A stretch of DNA of 64,000 bases, from NCBI GenBank assembly GCA_963796675.1, contig CAWCMS010000002.1, positions 496,001-560,000 of the forward strand, in the 5' to 3' direction. The position numbers were made by a program, and so were the translations under genes. Shown one piece after another: positions 8,264 through 16,365 of the stretch. The notes beneath the pieces were generated by a model that was not told the origin of the DNA, ran no database searches, and saw only the letters and a list, made by a program, of their open reading frames with translations. This DNA comes from CAWCDJ01 sp963796675 (GTDB lineage Bacteria; Acidobacteriota; Terriglobia; Bryobacterales; Bryobacteraceae). Position 1 is the first letter of the stretch, and every line of letters starts with the position of its first letter.

Positions 8264-9625
8264 TTATTCCGGCAGTGGACGGTCCTTGGTCTCCGGGGCG
8301 AACGGCAGCGCCGCCAGTCCTACCAGGAAGACCAGGCACATCGTGACTCCGGCGTAGCGCATCGGTTCCGCATGACCCGCGAAAACGCGGTTGGTCAGCA
8401 TGCCGAGCGTCAGCGGTCCGGAAGCCGCCACCAGGCGTCCCACGTTATAGCAGAAGCTGGTGCCGGTACTGCGCAGGCGCGTCGGAAACAGCTCCGGAAG
8501 ATAGATGGCGTAGCCGCCGAACAGGGCCAGTTGGGCGAAGCCCATCAGCGGGATCATCCAGAAAATATCCGTCAAACTCTTCAGGTTCCAGAACGTGTAC
8601 GCCGTCATGAACATGGCAGCCACGAAGCTGATGGCGAAGGCACGGCGACGGTTCGTCCGCTGCGTCAGCCAGGTGAATGCGTTCACCCCGAAGAACGCTC
8701 CGAAATTCTGCAGCAGCGACGTGATCCCGATCCACGTAGTGGTCTTGCCCGCGAGTGCGGCGCCGCTCAGTCCCTCGGCGCGGAAGGTCCGCTCCAGCAC
8801 GGGTCGCAGCAGGTCGTAACTGAAGAAGCCGATGCCCCACAGTCCCACCACTCCCGCGAAGGCGAGCGCCAGCCCTACATAGGCGTTGCGGCTCCAGCGC
8901 GGGTCGGAAAGCAGCTCTTTGAACGAGCCCAGCTTCTTCTTTTCGGCGCGCGCCTTGAGCCACTGCTCCGGCTCTTTCAGTTTCTTGAAGACGATCAGCG
9001 CGAGGGGAGCAGGGGCGGCGCCCGCCAGGAATTCCCAGCGCCAGGCCCCGGCGATCGTCCCCGACTGTTGAATGTAGCCGACGAAGATCCCGGTCATCGC
9101 CGCGATCATGTTACCGAGCGCCGAACAGGCCTGCACCAGCCCGAGCGTATACGGGCGAGCGCGCTCCGGCACCACCTCCGCCACCAGTGCCACTCCCACC
9201 GCGAACTGGCCGCCAACACCCAGCCCGCACAGGAATCGATATACATTGAAGTCCCAAACGCTGGTTGCAAAGAAGCTCAGGCCCGTAAAGATGCTGTACG
9301 AAAGGATCGTCGCGATGATGGTCTTCTTGCGGCCGATGCGATCTCCCATCACGCCGAAGAGCACGCCGCCGATCGCCCAGCCGATCATGAAGACCATGGT
9401 GGCGTAGCCCGCCTGTTCGGAGATCTCTCCGGCCGAAGCGTGCCCGCCCATCAGCTCGCGCAGCGCCGCCACCCTGGCGAGGTTGAAAAGCTGCTGCGCC
9501 ATGGTGTCGAACATCCAACCGCCGGCCGCCACCGCTACGACGAACCATTGATATCCGGTTAGCGATTTGTACCAGACATATTTGTCCGGCGCGGCAGCCG
9601 CTTGGGGGGAACCTTTCGAAGCCAT
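8264..9625 (-). CDS. MFS transporter, metabolite:H+ symporter-like, 12 helices
   Basis: The 453-residue protein has the 12-helix sugar/acid symporter layout. Motif A is visible as GDRIGRKKT between helices 2 and 3, a central cytoplasmic loop is at about 205-240 (EPEQWLKARAEKKK), and the related motif PELFPTRLRSTG lies in the second half. This resembles carriers for organic acids or sugars more than drug exporters. The ATG at 9625 is followed by a soluble, Ala/Pro-containing N terminus of about 25 residues. The gene lies between the HlyD adaptor and the kinase on the same strand. Confidence 0.88.
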   Translation of the reverse strand: MASKGSPQAAAAPDKYVWYKSLTGYQWFVVAVAAGGWMFDTMAQQLFNLARVAALRELMGGHASAGEISEQAGYATMVFMIGWAIGGVLFGVMGDRIGRKKTIIATILSYSIFTGLSFFATSVWDFNVYRFLCGLGVGGQFAVGVALVAEVVPERARPYTLGLVQACSALGNMIAAMTGIFVGYIQQSGTIAGAWRWEFLAGAAPAPLALIVFKKLKEPEQWLKARAEKKKLGSFKELLSDPRWSRNAYVGLALAFAGVVGLWGIGFFSYDLLRPVLERTFRAEGLSGAALAGKTTTWIGITSLLQNFGAFFGVNAFTWLTQRTNRRRAFAISFVAAMFMTAYTFWNLKSLTDIFWMIPLMGFAQLALFGGYAIYLPELFPTRLRSTGTSFCYNVGRLVAASGPLTLGMLTNRVFAGHAEPMRYAGVTMCLVFLVGLAALPFAPETKDRPLPE

Positions 9626-9673
9626 GAAGATGTATCGTTACCCAATTCGGTCCGTCACCGCAAGTAGTCGAAT

Positions 9674-10882
9674 TTAGAGTACAGGGGTGACCCGGGCGCC
9701 GGCTTCGAGCGGAATATCGGCCGGGAGTGCCACCGGATCGCCGGTTGCCAGCCCTTCGGAGACCTGTACCCGCGCGATGCTCGAGATGCCGGTCCGGACC
9801 GCCCGGCGTTCCAGTTCATCACCCTTGAGGGTGAAAACGTAGTCGCCGCCCGCATCGTGCCGCAGCGATTCCCGCGGAATCACCAGGGCGTTCGCGATGG
9901 ACGCCGTGCGGATCTCCGCATCGACATTCGTCCCCGGTATCAGGTCGCGGCCCGGATTCTCGATGGTGCACACTACCTCGCCCACCTGCCGCGAGCCGAG
10001 CGCTTGGATGGAGGTGGGTTTTCGCTCCACCTCGCCCTGCCACGTGCGCCCCGGCAGCGCCTGCCACGTGATCGTGACGGGCTGGCCCACCGCCACACGC
10101 CCGAGTTCCGGCTCATCCACGTACACCCGCACGTGCAGCCGGGCGAGCTGGCCCACGTTGGCGATCAGGTCGCCGGCGTTGACGTACGCGCCCGGCCGGA
10201 CCGCGAGTCCGTAGATGAACCCCGACAGCGGCGAGCGCAACACGTTGCGGGTGCCGCGTTCCCGGGCCAGCTTAAGCGCCACCTCGGTATCCTGCAGGCG
10301 AGCTTGCGCGGCCGTAACGTCGGACTTGGCGACCAGCGAATCGCGGCGCTTTTCGAGGCCCTGGATTTCCATTTCGAGCTGCCGCACGCGGTCGGCCGCC
10401 GCTTGCACGTCGACCCGTGTGGCTGCCTGCTTATCGGCCAGGCGCTGCAGGGAATGGTACTCGGCGGTGGCATGCAGAAGGTCGTAGCGGTCGCGTTCGA
10501 TGCGGTTGTTGAGGTCGACCACCTCGGAGGGCCGGCCGCCGGATTCGAGAGCCGCCAGACCGGCGCGCGCTTCGGAGAGCTTGGCCTCGGCCGCTTCGAT
10601 ATCGGCCTGAAGGGAAGGATCGCTCAGAGTGGCGAGGACCGCACCCTTGGCGACGTACTGTCCTTCGGTCACGTCGACCTTGGAAACCAGCCCGTCCGAC
10701 TCAGCGCGGACCGCCTGCCACGAGAACGGTTCGACTTTCCCATTGGTGGGGAGCGTACTCACCAGCGCGTCCATCCTGGCGCGAGCGAACCGAACGCGCG
10801 GCGGCGCGCTCTTCCGCAGAATCCCCCAGCCGATTACCGCTGCCACCAGCACCGCCAGCAACAGCCACAACGCTTTTTTCAA
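9674..10882 (-). CDS. HlyD-family efflux periplasmic adaptor
   Basis: The 402-residue protein has one N-terminal membrane anchor (residues 2-20), then a split lipoyl/barrel-sandwich hybrid (PTNGKVEPFSWQAVRAESDGL and a matching half near 215), a long coiled-coil hairpin (about 85-205), and a beta-barrel domain. It would link an inner-membrane exporter to an outer-membrane duct. I place the start at the TTG at 10882 because GGAAGTGGAG precedes it and the anchor begins right after. A longer upstream frame to 11110 would run antisense into the DUF1080 gene and adds only basic residues. No exporter partner is adjacent. Confidence 0.88.
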   Translation of the reverse strand: MKKALWLLLAVLVAAVIGWGILRKSAPPRVRFARARMDALVSTLPTNGKVEPFSWQAVRAESDGLVSKVDVTEGQYVAKGAVLATLSDPSLQADIEAAEAKLSEARAGLAALESGGRPSEVVDLNNRIERDRYDLLHATAEYHSLQRLADKQAATRVDVQAAADRVRQLEMEIQGLEKRRDSLVAKSDVTAAQARLQDTEVALKLARERGTRNVLRSPLSGFIYGLAVRPGAYVNAGDLIANVGQLARLHVRVYVDEPELGRVAVGQPVTITWQALPGRTWQGEVERKPTSIQALGSRQVGEVVCTIENPGRDLIPGTNVDAEIRTASIANALVIPRESLRHDAGGDYVFTLKGDELERRAVRTGISSIARVQVSEGLATGDPVALPADIPLEAGARVTPVL

Positions 10883-10910
10883 AATCTGTTCTCCACTTCC
10901 TATTTTAGTC

Positions 10911-10943
10911 GGGCGGGCATCCCGGCTTGCCCACCATCCGATG
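10911..10943. repeat. GC-rich intergenic hairpin element
   Basis: The sequence from 10911 contains an imperfect hairpin with GGGCA and TGCCC arms. It shares its opening GGGCGGGCA and closing GCCCACC with a related stretch near 2994-3020. It lies in the divergent gap between the HlyD adaptor and the DUF1080 gene. It is weaker than the double-hairpin copies elsewhere. Confidence 0.35.
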
Positions 10944-10970
10944 CGCCATGGTATTTTGTATTCGCCAAGT

Positions 10971-11915
10971 ATGCGCACCCTAGCTCTCGTCCTCTGTCTC
11001 GCTTCCGCCGCAGTTGCCGCGGACTCCGATTTCAACGGCCGGTGGGATATCACCGTCCACACCCAGCCACGCCCGCGTGCCTGGTGGGTCGAACTGACGG
11101 GCGTCGGCACCGCCAGCGCCTCCGGCTCCTTCGTCAGCGCTTACGGAGGCGACCGCAACATCATCACCAGCATGACGCTTCATGACGGCGAGCTCCGCTT
11201 CACCTTTACACCTCCGCAGCGCCAGGGCAAGGATCCGGACCCCACCCGTGTCTACACCGCGCGCCTCTCCGGCGGCAAGCTCGAAGGCGCCTACACCCTC
11301 GAAGGCCGTTCCGACGCGCCCCTGAAGTGGACCGGCGTCCGCGCCCCCGTCATCGACGAGAAAGACGACGGCTCGTGGAAGGAAGGCAAGGCCATCCAGC
11401 TCTTCAACGGCAAGGACCTCTCGGGGTGGAAGGCCCTTGTGCCTGACGTCCCCGTGAAATGGACCGTCGAGGACGGCGTCCTTCGCAATGCGCCCCCCAC
11501 CACCGACATCGTTTCCGAGCGCAGCTTCTGGAACTTCAAGCTCCATGTCGATTTCCGGATCGTCGAGCATTCCAATAGCGGCATCGGCCTGCGCGGCCGC
11601 TACGAAGTGCAGATCCTCGACGACTACGGCCGCCCGCCCAACACTCACGGCGCCGGCGCTCTCTATAGCCGCATCGCACCTGCCGTCAATGCCAGCAAGC
11701 CGGCCGGCGAGTGGCAGTCCTACGACATCCGCCTGGTCGGCCGCACTCTCACTGTCGTTCACAATGGGAAGCTGGTACTGAACAAGGTCCACGTCGACGG
11801 CCTCACCGCCATCGCCGATAACGCCGACGAAGGCAAGCCTGGCCCCTTCATCATCCAGGGCGATCACAGCTACGTGGAAATCAAGAGCTTCGTCGTGACG
11901 CCTTTGACCCGCTGA
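10971..11915 (+). CDS. Secreted DUF1080 (3-keto-disaccharide hydrolase-type) protein
   Basis: The 314-residue protein has a signal peptide (residues 1-17, ending AVAA). Residues 20-115 form a lipocalin-like beta-rich N-terminal domain (DFNGRWDITVHTQ, then LEGAYTLEGR). A DUF1080 concanavalin-like domain follows at about 130-310, beginning with the family hallmark IQLFNGKDLSGWKA. DUF1080 enzymes act on 3-keto sugars or bind glycans in Acidobacteriota, Bacteroidota and Planctomycetota. The start at 10971 was chosen because the signal peptide begins there. The 3' end overlaps the convergent anti-sigma gene by 35 bases. Confidence 0.9.
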   Translation: MRTLALVLCLASAAVAADSDFNGRWDITVHTQPRPRAWWVELTGVGTASASGSFVSAYGGDRNIITSMTLHDGELRFTFTPPQRQGKDPDPTRVYTARLSGGKLEGAYTLEGRSDAPLKWTGVRAPVIDEKDDGSWKEGKAIQLFNGKDLSGWKALVPDVPVKWTVEDGVLRNAPPTTDIVSERSFWNFKLHVDFRIVEHSNSGIGLRGRYEVQILDDYGRPPNTHGAGALYSRIAPAVNASKPAGEWQSYDIRLVGRTLTVVHNGKLVLNKVHVDGLTAIADNADEGKPGPFIIQGDHSYVEIKSFVVTPLTR

Positions 11916-12591
11916 GGCGGATCCGCGCCACGAACGCGCCGAGCAGGGCGCTGGCCGGCAGGACGGCCGTGTGCCAGACCATCACGTGCAGCACCTCGAA
12001 GTTCGGGCAGTGCAGTTCGAGCATCGTGATGCCCGCGAGGCCGCCCAGTGTACCCACGATCGCACCCGCCGCCACCGGCGTCACGAAATAGCCGCGCCGT
12101 AGCAGCAGCCAACCGCCGAGGGCCGCCGGAATCGCCACCGCGACCCCGGCTTTCAGACACACCAGCCCGGCCTGAACGAAGTTCACGATTTCGCGATCGT
12201 CGAATGCCGCGGAGAAGAGCGCCGCCAGCACGATGCATCCGCCGGCGATGCTCCACCCCGCCGGAAAATGCCGCCGTCCACCGGGCGTCATCTGCTCGAT
12301 GCAGGCCGCTGCCGCCAGGGCGATGAGCCCGCACAATGCTCCGAAGATCGATATTGCCTGCCCCGTGCTCATCTTCGGAAGTCCGTGGATCCCCAGCAGG
12401 GCCGCTGCTGCGCACCCCACCGCCGCGCACACCACGAACAGCCCGGTCCACACCGCGCGCCGCCCGGGCAGCGGACGCACCGGCCGCGCCGAGGCCCCGA
12501 GAGTTTGCGCGATGCGATCGACCAGTGCGGCATCCACCTGGTCGCGCCCGGCGGCCGCATTGAGGATGTTGTCGATGTCGCCGTCTCTCAT
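11881..12591 (-). CDS. Putative NrsF-like (DUF1109) membrane anti-sigma factor
   Basis: The 236-residue protein has a cytoplasmic N terminus of about 45 residues and then about six transmembrane helices. A late LHCPNFEVLH...WH segment resembles the conserved Cys/His/Trp region of the DUF1109/NrsF family. NrsF proteins sequester ECF sigma factors at the membrane and release them under stress. The start overlaps the stop of the ECF sigma gene by 4 bases, so the two are translationally coupled, as expected for a sigma/anti-sigma pair. Family assignment rests on topology, motif and context. Confidence 0.72.
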   Translation of the reverse strand: MRDGDIDNILNAAAGRDQVDAALVDRIAQTLGASARPVRPLPGRRAVWTGLFVVCAAVGCAAAALLGIHGLPKMSTGQAISIFGALCGLIALAAAACIEQMTPGGRRHFPAGWSIAGGCIVLAALFSAAFDDREIVNFVQAGLVCLKAGVAVAIPAALGGWLLLRRGYFVTPVAAGAIVGTLGGLAGITMLELHCPNFEVLHVMVWHTAVLPASALLGAFVARIRLSGSKASRRSS

Positions 12592-13145
12592 CCGGCCTCT
12601 CCCGCCCGCCGGCCGAACCCCATGCCGGCCAACTGCTCCCGCAGCTTTTCATAAGCGCGGTGCGCCTTCTGCTTCACCGACCCGACGCTCGACGACGTCG
12701 CTCGCGCTACCTCTTCCAGCGACATTTCCGATAACTTTAGCATCGCGACCACCTCGCGCTGGCTCTCCGGGAGTACCGCCAGCAGCGACTGGAGGTCGGG
12801 AAGCCCGGTTCCTCGCGCCGGTTCCGCCACCTCCGGGAGTTCCTCCACCTGCTGCTCGCGGAACTCCGTGCGGCTCGCCTTCCGGTAATGGTCTACGCGC
12901 GTGTACCGTGCGATTGCGTAGAGCCAGGGGAGCAGGGGTTCACCGCCCCGGTAGGTGTGCCGCGCTTCGTGGACCCGCAGCCACGTCTCCTGCAGCAGAT
13001 CGTCCGCATGGCGCCGGCTCGCCATCTGGGCCAGGAAATAGCGGTGCAACGGCGGACTCGCGCGCCGCACGAGTTCCGCGGCCGCGACCGCTTCCCCCCG
13101 CTGATAGCGGATCATTAACGCTTCGAGGCTGGTCTCTTCGTGCAC
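12588..13145 (-). CDS. ECF RNA polymerase sigma factor
   Basis: The 185-residue protein has sigma region 2 at about residues 8-75 (HADDLLQETWLRVHEARHTY, LPWLYAIARYTRVDHYRK) and region 4 at about 118-170 (LPESQREVVAMLKLSEMSLEEVA, then SVGSVKQKAHRAYEKLRE). It directs RNA polymerase to a stress regulon. It is followed by the coupled anti-sigma gene. The upstream gap carries a predicted promoter with the same motif and spacing as one facing the other way, so the sigma factor probably activates itself and the divergent beta-propeller gene. Confidence 0.94.
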   Translation of the reverse strand: MHEETSLEALMIRYQRGEAVAAAELVRRASPPLHRYFLAQMASRRHADDLLQETWLRVHEARHTYRGGEPLLPWLYAIARYTRVDHYRKASRTEFREQQVEELPEVAEPARGTGLPDLQSLLAVLPESQREVVAMLKLSEMSLEEVARATSSSVGSVKQKAHRAYEKLREQLAGMGFGRRAGEAG

Positions 13146-13179
13146 GCAGGCGGTAAGTACAGCTCATTCTATATTCACA

Positions 13180-13205
13180 TTCGCCGCCGCCTGCCGCAAA
13201 GTTAC
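13180..13205 (-). promoter_or_regulatory. Predicted autoregulated ECF promoter of the sigma gene
   Basis: Reading the minus strand, GTAACTTT (13205-13198) is followed after exactly 14 bases by CGAA (13183-13180). The AAC core plus a CG-containing -10 at this spacing fits ECF promoters. The same two boxes at the same spacing occur on the plus strand at 13223-13248. Confidence 0.65.
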
Positions 13206-13222
13206 TTAATTTTTTCCAGACC

Positions 13223-13248
13223 GTAACTTTCCGTGCCGAACCTCCGAA
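13223..13248 (+). promoter_or_regulatory. Predicted ECF promoter of the beta-propeller gene
   Basis: GTAACTTT at 13223-13230 and CGAA at 13245-13248, spaced 14 bases, mirror the promoter at 13180-13205. The start codon at 13269 lies about 20 bases beyond, with a GAGGAG ribosome-binding site at 13258-13263. Confidence 0.65.
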
Positions 13249-13268
13249 GCACCACACGAGGAGCAAAC

Positions 13269-14282
13269 ATGAAAACCTTTCGACGTTCCCTTCTGCTATC
13301 GCTCGTGGCGCCGCTGGCCTTCGCCGCCGGACCCCTGGTCGTTACCGCGACCAATGCCGTTCAGAATCAGCTCTTGGTCTACGACGCTTCCGGCCATCCG
13401 TTACAGACACTGGCCACCGGCGGCAAGGGCGGTGTCAGCGGCAACGCGGGAGGCATCGCGGCGACCTCCGATCTCGTAGCCGTTGTCAATTTCGGATCGC
13501 AGTCCGTCACCATTTTTGACAGCGGCCGTGGCCGCCTCGTCATGAGCCAGACCGTCCCCGCCGCCTCCAGCCCGGTTTCCGTTGCCTTCGGTCAGGGCCA
13601 TCTCTATATCCTCGGGACCACCATGGTGGAATCTCACCTCATCTTCGGCCGCCGCATTGACCCGAATCCGGACGGCATGGTGAATCTTCTGAAGTCTGAC
13701 GGCAGCGCTGCCCAGGTCGGCGTGCTTCCCGATTCGGTGGTGATTACAGAAAAGAGCAACGTCATCGAGACCGTCAGCCTGTTGGGCGACGGCGCGGTCT
13801 ACGGGATGCCCGCGCTGGTCATGCAGATTCCGTCCAACGTGGATACCCCCTTCGGCCTCGTCACTCGCGGCAACAATGCCTACGTCACCATCGCCCATGC
13901 CGATGAGATCAGCCTCGTGCGCAATAGTTCTGTCCTCACCACAACGCCTTCCGGCACGCAGCATGCGCCCTGCTGGGTTGCCCTGGCCGGACCGTTCCTC
14001 TACTCCGCGAACTCGCCCAGCATGTCGGTCTCCCGCTATGCCGTCTACGGACAGAAAATCGTGCAGGACCTCGCCGTGGCCGCCTCGTTCAACGGCGCCC
14101 CCACCGATATCGCCGCTGCCTCCGGCATGCTCGCCGTGATCGATGGCGCGGGCTCCGGCTCCCACCTGAGCATCTTCACCATCGACGAAGACGGCAATCT
14201 CACGCATCCCTCCGTGGTCAATATCGACGCCGCCATCAACGGTGTTGCGATTGTTCCCGCCGCTGCTCGCTCCAGCTTCTGA
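13269..14282 (+). CDS. Secreted YVTN/lactonase-like beta-propeller protein
   Basis: The 337-residue protein has a clear signal peptide (MKTFRRSLLLSLVAPLAFAA). The rest is a repeated beta-rich sequence in the style of seven-bladed lactonase/YVTN propellers: LLVYDASGHPLQTL, DLVAVVNFGSQSVTIFD, VSVAFGQGHLYILG, NNAYVTIAHADEISLV and LSIFTIDEDGNL. It is probably periplasmic or extracellular and its ligand is unknown. I use the ATG at 13269, not an upstream in-frame start, because of the GAGGAG site and the signal peptide. It is divergent from the ECF sigma gene and shares its promoter motif, so it is a likely direct target. Confidence 0.82.
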   Translation: MKTFRRSLLLSLVAPLAFAAGPLVVTATNAVQNQLLVYDASGHPLQTLATGGKGGVSGNAGGIAATSDLVAVVNFGSQSVTIFDSGRGRLVMSQTVPAASSPVSVAFGQGHLYILGTTMVESHLIFGRRIDPNPDGMVNLLKSDGSAAQVGVLPDSVVITEKSNVIETVSLLGDGAVYGMPALVMQIPSNVDTPFGLVTRGNNAYVTIAHADEISLVRNSSVLTTTPSGTQHAPCWVALAGPFLYSANSPSMSVSRYAVYGQKIVQDLAVAASFNGAPTDIAAASGMLAVIDGAGSGSHLSIFTIDEDGNLTHPSVVNIDAAINGVAIVPAAARSSF

Positions 14283-14303
14283 CTAGCCGTGCGCAATCCA
14301 GGT

Positions 14304-14331
14304 GGGCAGGCGTTCCTCCGGGGCCCTGCCC
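14304..14331. terminator. Hairpin after beta-propeller gene
   Basis: Seven-base arms GGGCAGG (14304-14310) and CCTGCCC (14325-14331) enclose a 14-base loop, 22 bases after the stop codon. No T-run follows, so it is either a factor-assisted terminator or a member of the intergenic hairpin repeats. The remaining bases to 14523 hold the upstream region of the PEP-CTERM gene and no gene I can support. Confidence 0.4.
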
Positions 14332-14523
14332 CGCGAATAAGAAAAAGTGCGAAATCTTACAGATCGCGAGACCGCGGAACTGTAAGTGGCATAACTTGAA
14401 CGGAACAGTTAGTTGTTAGTGAGTTTGTGAACGTCCGCTTCGTACCTGAAGGGTTCTCCTGACGATTTCCTGAAGAAAGTTGCGCTTACAATTTGAGCGC
14501 CCCAGGAGGAGGGGCCTTCATTC

Positions 14524-15246
14524 ATGAGACTACGGCGAAATCGACTAGCGCTTGGTGCGTCTCTGCTGGGATTCTTTCTTGTCCACGCTGCGCCTGGCCT
14601 GGCAGGCACCATCGCGCTCGGAGGGTTCACCTTCAACGATGCGGAGTTCGGCAATACGCTCGGCGAGAGCGATGGGGGCACGTTCCGAAACGCCAACTGG
14701 TTAAACATCGTGAACGTAAACCCGGGGACGCCTGGTGCCTTGACGGGCGCCAACTTCGACACTGGTATCGCGAACATCGGCCTGGGCGGTTCCGGTACTA
14801 TCTACACGATCGGCTACAACACTCCCATTTCCAATGACAGTGGAGATGACTTGGGAATTGTCAGCGCGCGCTTTAGCACGAACGATACATTCGATCTGGC
14901 AGTATCAACCGACGGTGTTACCTTCACACCGGCCATCGCGTTTGGCCCGGGATTGGGAGTTAGTACAGGTGTTGGGGCCTCTTATTTCTATGGTGGCGGC
15001 GGTCCATTCGGAGCGACGTTATTTGTCACACCGGTAGATTTGAGTGCCTTCGGTCTGTCCTCCGGCGCGAGCATCAAGGCGATTCAGATCACCAGCAGCC
15101 CGGAAGGAGATTTGATCCGCGTGGCAGGCTTTGCAGAAGCAGCCGTGGGCACGCCGGAACCGGGCACTCTGGCGTTCCTCGCTGGCGGCACTCTCTTCCT
15201 GGGCCTGATGGCCCGGCGCCGCCGCATCCTCCAGCGATCCTGCTGA
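14524..15246 (+). CDS. PEP-CTERM sorting-domain exoprotein
   Basis: The 240-residue protein has a signal peptide (residues 1-27, ending LAG), a beta-rich body with many Gly, Thr and Asn, and a C-terminal sorting signal: PEPGTLAFLAG, a hydrophobic helix, and ARRRR. PEP-CTERM proteins are cut and transferred to the cell surface by exosortase and are commonly linked to exopolysaccharide or biofilm. No exosortase gene is in the window. A strong CAGGAGGAGG ribosome-binding site precedes the ATG. The body shows no recognisable domain. Confidence 0.88.
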   Translation: MRLRRNRLALGASLLGFFLVHAAPGLAGTIALGGFTFNDAEFGNTLGESDGGTFRNANWLNIVNVNPGTPGALTGANFDTGIANIGLGGSGTIYTIGYNTPISNDSGDDLGIVSARFSTNDTFDLAVSTDGVTFTPAIAFGPGLGVSTGVGASYFYGGGGPFGATLFVTPVDLSAFGLSSGASIKAIQITSSPEGDLIRVAGFAEAAVGTPEPGTLAFLAGGTLFLGLMARRRRILQRSC

Positions 15247-15261
15247 TCCGTACCGTCGAAT

Positions 15262-15291
15262 CCGCGGAGGCTCATTCGAAAGCCTCCGCGG
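15262..15291. terminator. Perfect 11-bp hairpin after PEP-CTERM gene
   Basis: Arms CCGCGGAGGCT (15262-15272) and AGCCTCCGCGG (15281-15291) pair perfectly around an 8-base loop, 15 bases after the PEP-CTERM stop. There is no clear T-run, but the position and stability fit a transcription terminator that separates it from the catalase-like gene. Confidence 0.6.
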
Positions 15292-15328
15292 TCTCCATTA
15301 CACCCTAGAATAGCGGGAGAGGTAAATC

Positions 15329-16267
15329 GTGCCGCTTCCATCCGACGAAAAACTGATCACGCTCAGCCAGAATCTCATCCAAGCTTTCGATTCCCTTTTC
15401 GGAGAGCATCCCGGCTTCCGGCCGGTTCATGCCAAGGGCCTCATGCTGTCCGGCACCTTTACGCCGTCTTCCGATGCCCGCACCCTCACCCGTGCGCCGC
15501 ATCTCGCGCGTCCCTCGACGCCGGTCAGCGTAAGGTTCTCCAACAACACCGGCCTGCCGCTGGTTCCCGATCCGGACTCCAACGCCAGCCCCCGCGGCTG
15601 CGCCCTTCGCTTTCATCTCGCCGAGCACGTGCACACCGACATCATTGCCCACTCGACGCATGGATTTCCGACCCACACCGGCCAGGAGTTTCTCGAATTC
15701 CTCCGCGCCATTGCGGCCAGCGGCCCGGGAACTTTGTCGCCTACGCCGATCGAGCGCTTTCTCGGCTCGCATCCGGCGGCCATGGCCTTCGTCCTGGCGC
15801 CGAAACCTCTCCCTTCGAGCTTTGCCCGGGAGACCTACTTCGGCATCACCGCCATGCGCTTTCTCAACGGCGAGGGCGCTGCCCGCTTCGGCCGCTACCT
15901 CATCGTTCCCGAAGCAGGCGTCGAACATCTGGATGAAGGAGCAGCTCCCGCGGCCGATTATCTGTTCGAAGAACTGGCGAACCATGTGGCTGCCGGCCCC
16001 ATTGCCTTCCGCATCGAGGTGGAGCTGGCCGCCCCGGGCGATGTGGTCGATGACGCCACAGTACAGTGGCCGGACGACCGCCCGCGCGTCGAATTCGGCC
16101 GGGTCGAGCTGACGTCCGTGATCGCGCACAATCCGGAAGAGCAGAAGCAGATCATCTTCGATCCGATTCCCCGCATCGACGGCATCGAGCCCTCCGCCGA
16201 TCCGCTTCTCGAACTCCGCGCCGCCGTCTACCTGCTCAGCGGTCGGCGCCGCCGGTCAGCGTCCTGA
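15329..16267 (+). CDS. Catalase-family haem peroxidase (SrpA-like small form)
   Basis: The 312-residue protein is the short catalase-related form, about 300 residues where classical catalases have about 500. The distal His lies in FRPVHAKGLMLSGTF (near residue 34), the distal Asn in VSVRFSNNTG, and the proximal haem Tyr in the C-terminal RAAVYLLSGRRR. These proteins remove organic or hydrogen peroxides. There is no signal peptide. The start is a GTG at 15329 with a GGGAGAGG ribosome-binding site. Activity as a peroxidase more than a catalase is a family-level inference. Confidence 0.88.
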   Translation: MPLPSDEKLITLSQNLIQAFDSLFGEHPGFRPVHAKGLMLSGTFTPSSDARTLTRAPHLARPSTPVSVRFSNNTGLPLVPDPDSNASPRGCALRFHLAEHVHTDIIAHSTHGFPTHTGQEFLEFLRAIAASGPGTLSPTPIERFLGSHPAAMAFVLAPKPLPSSFARETYFGITAMRFLNGEGAARFGRYLIVPEAGVEHLDEGAAPAADYLFEELANHVAAGPIAFRIEVELAAPGDVVDDATVQWPDDRPRVEFGRVELTSVIAHNPEEQKQIIFDPIPRIDGIEPSADPLLELRAAVYLLSGRRRRSAS

Positions 16268-16365
16268 CCGCCCACGAGCGCGCGCCACTTCACCGATCCG
16301 CTGCGCTTGCGTAACCTTCGCCACATTGCCGCCATCCCCCGGCCCCGCACAATGAGAGTTGGCCA

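Noticed and set aside
10883..11110. Upstream extension of the HlyD adaptor by 76 residues
   Set aside because: The extension is basic and unstructured, antisense to the DUF1080 gene start, and the TTG at 10882 has a good ribosome-binding site directly before the membrane anchor.
14390..14420. Possible sigma-54 promoter upstream of the PEP-CTERM gene
   Set aside because: TGGCATAACTTGAAC resembles the -24 element but lacks the GC at -12 at the right distance, so the match fails.
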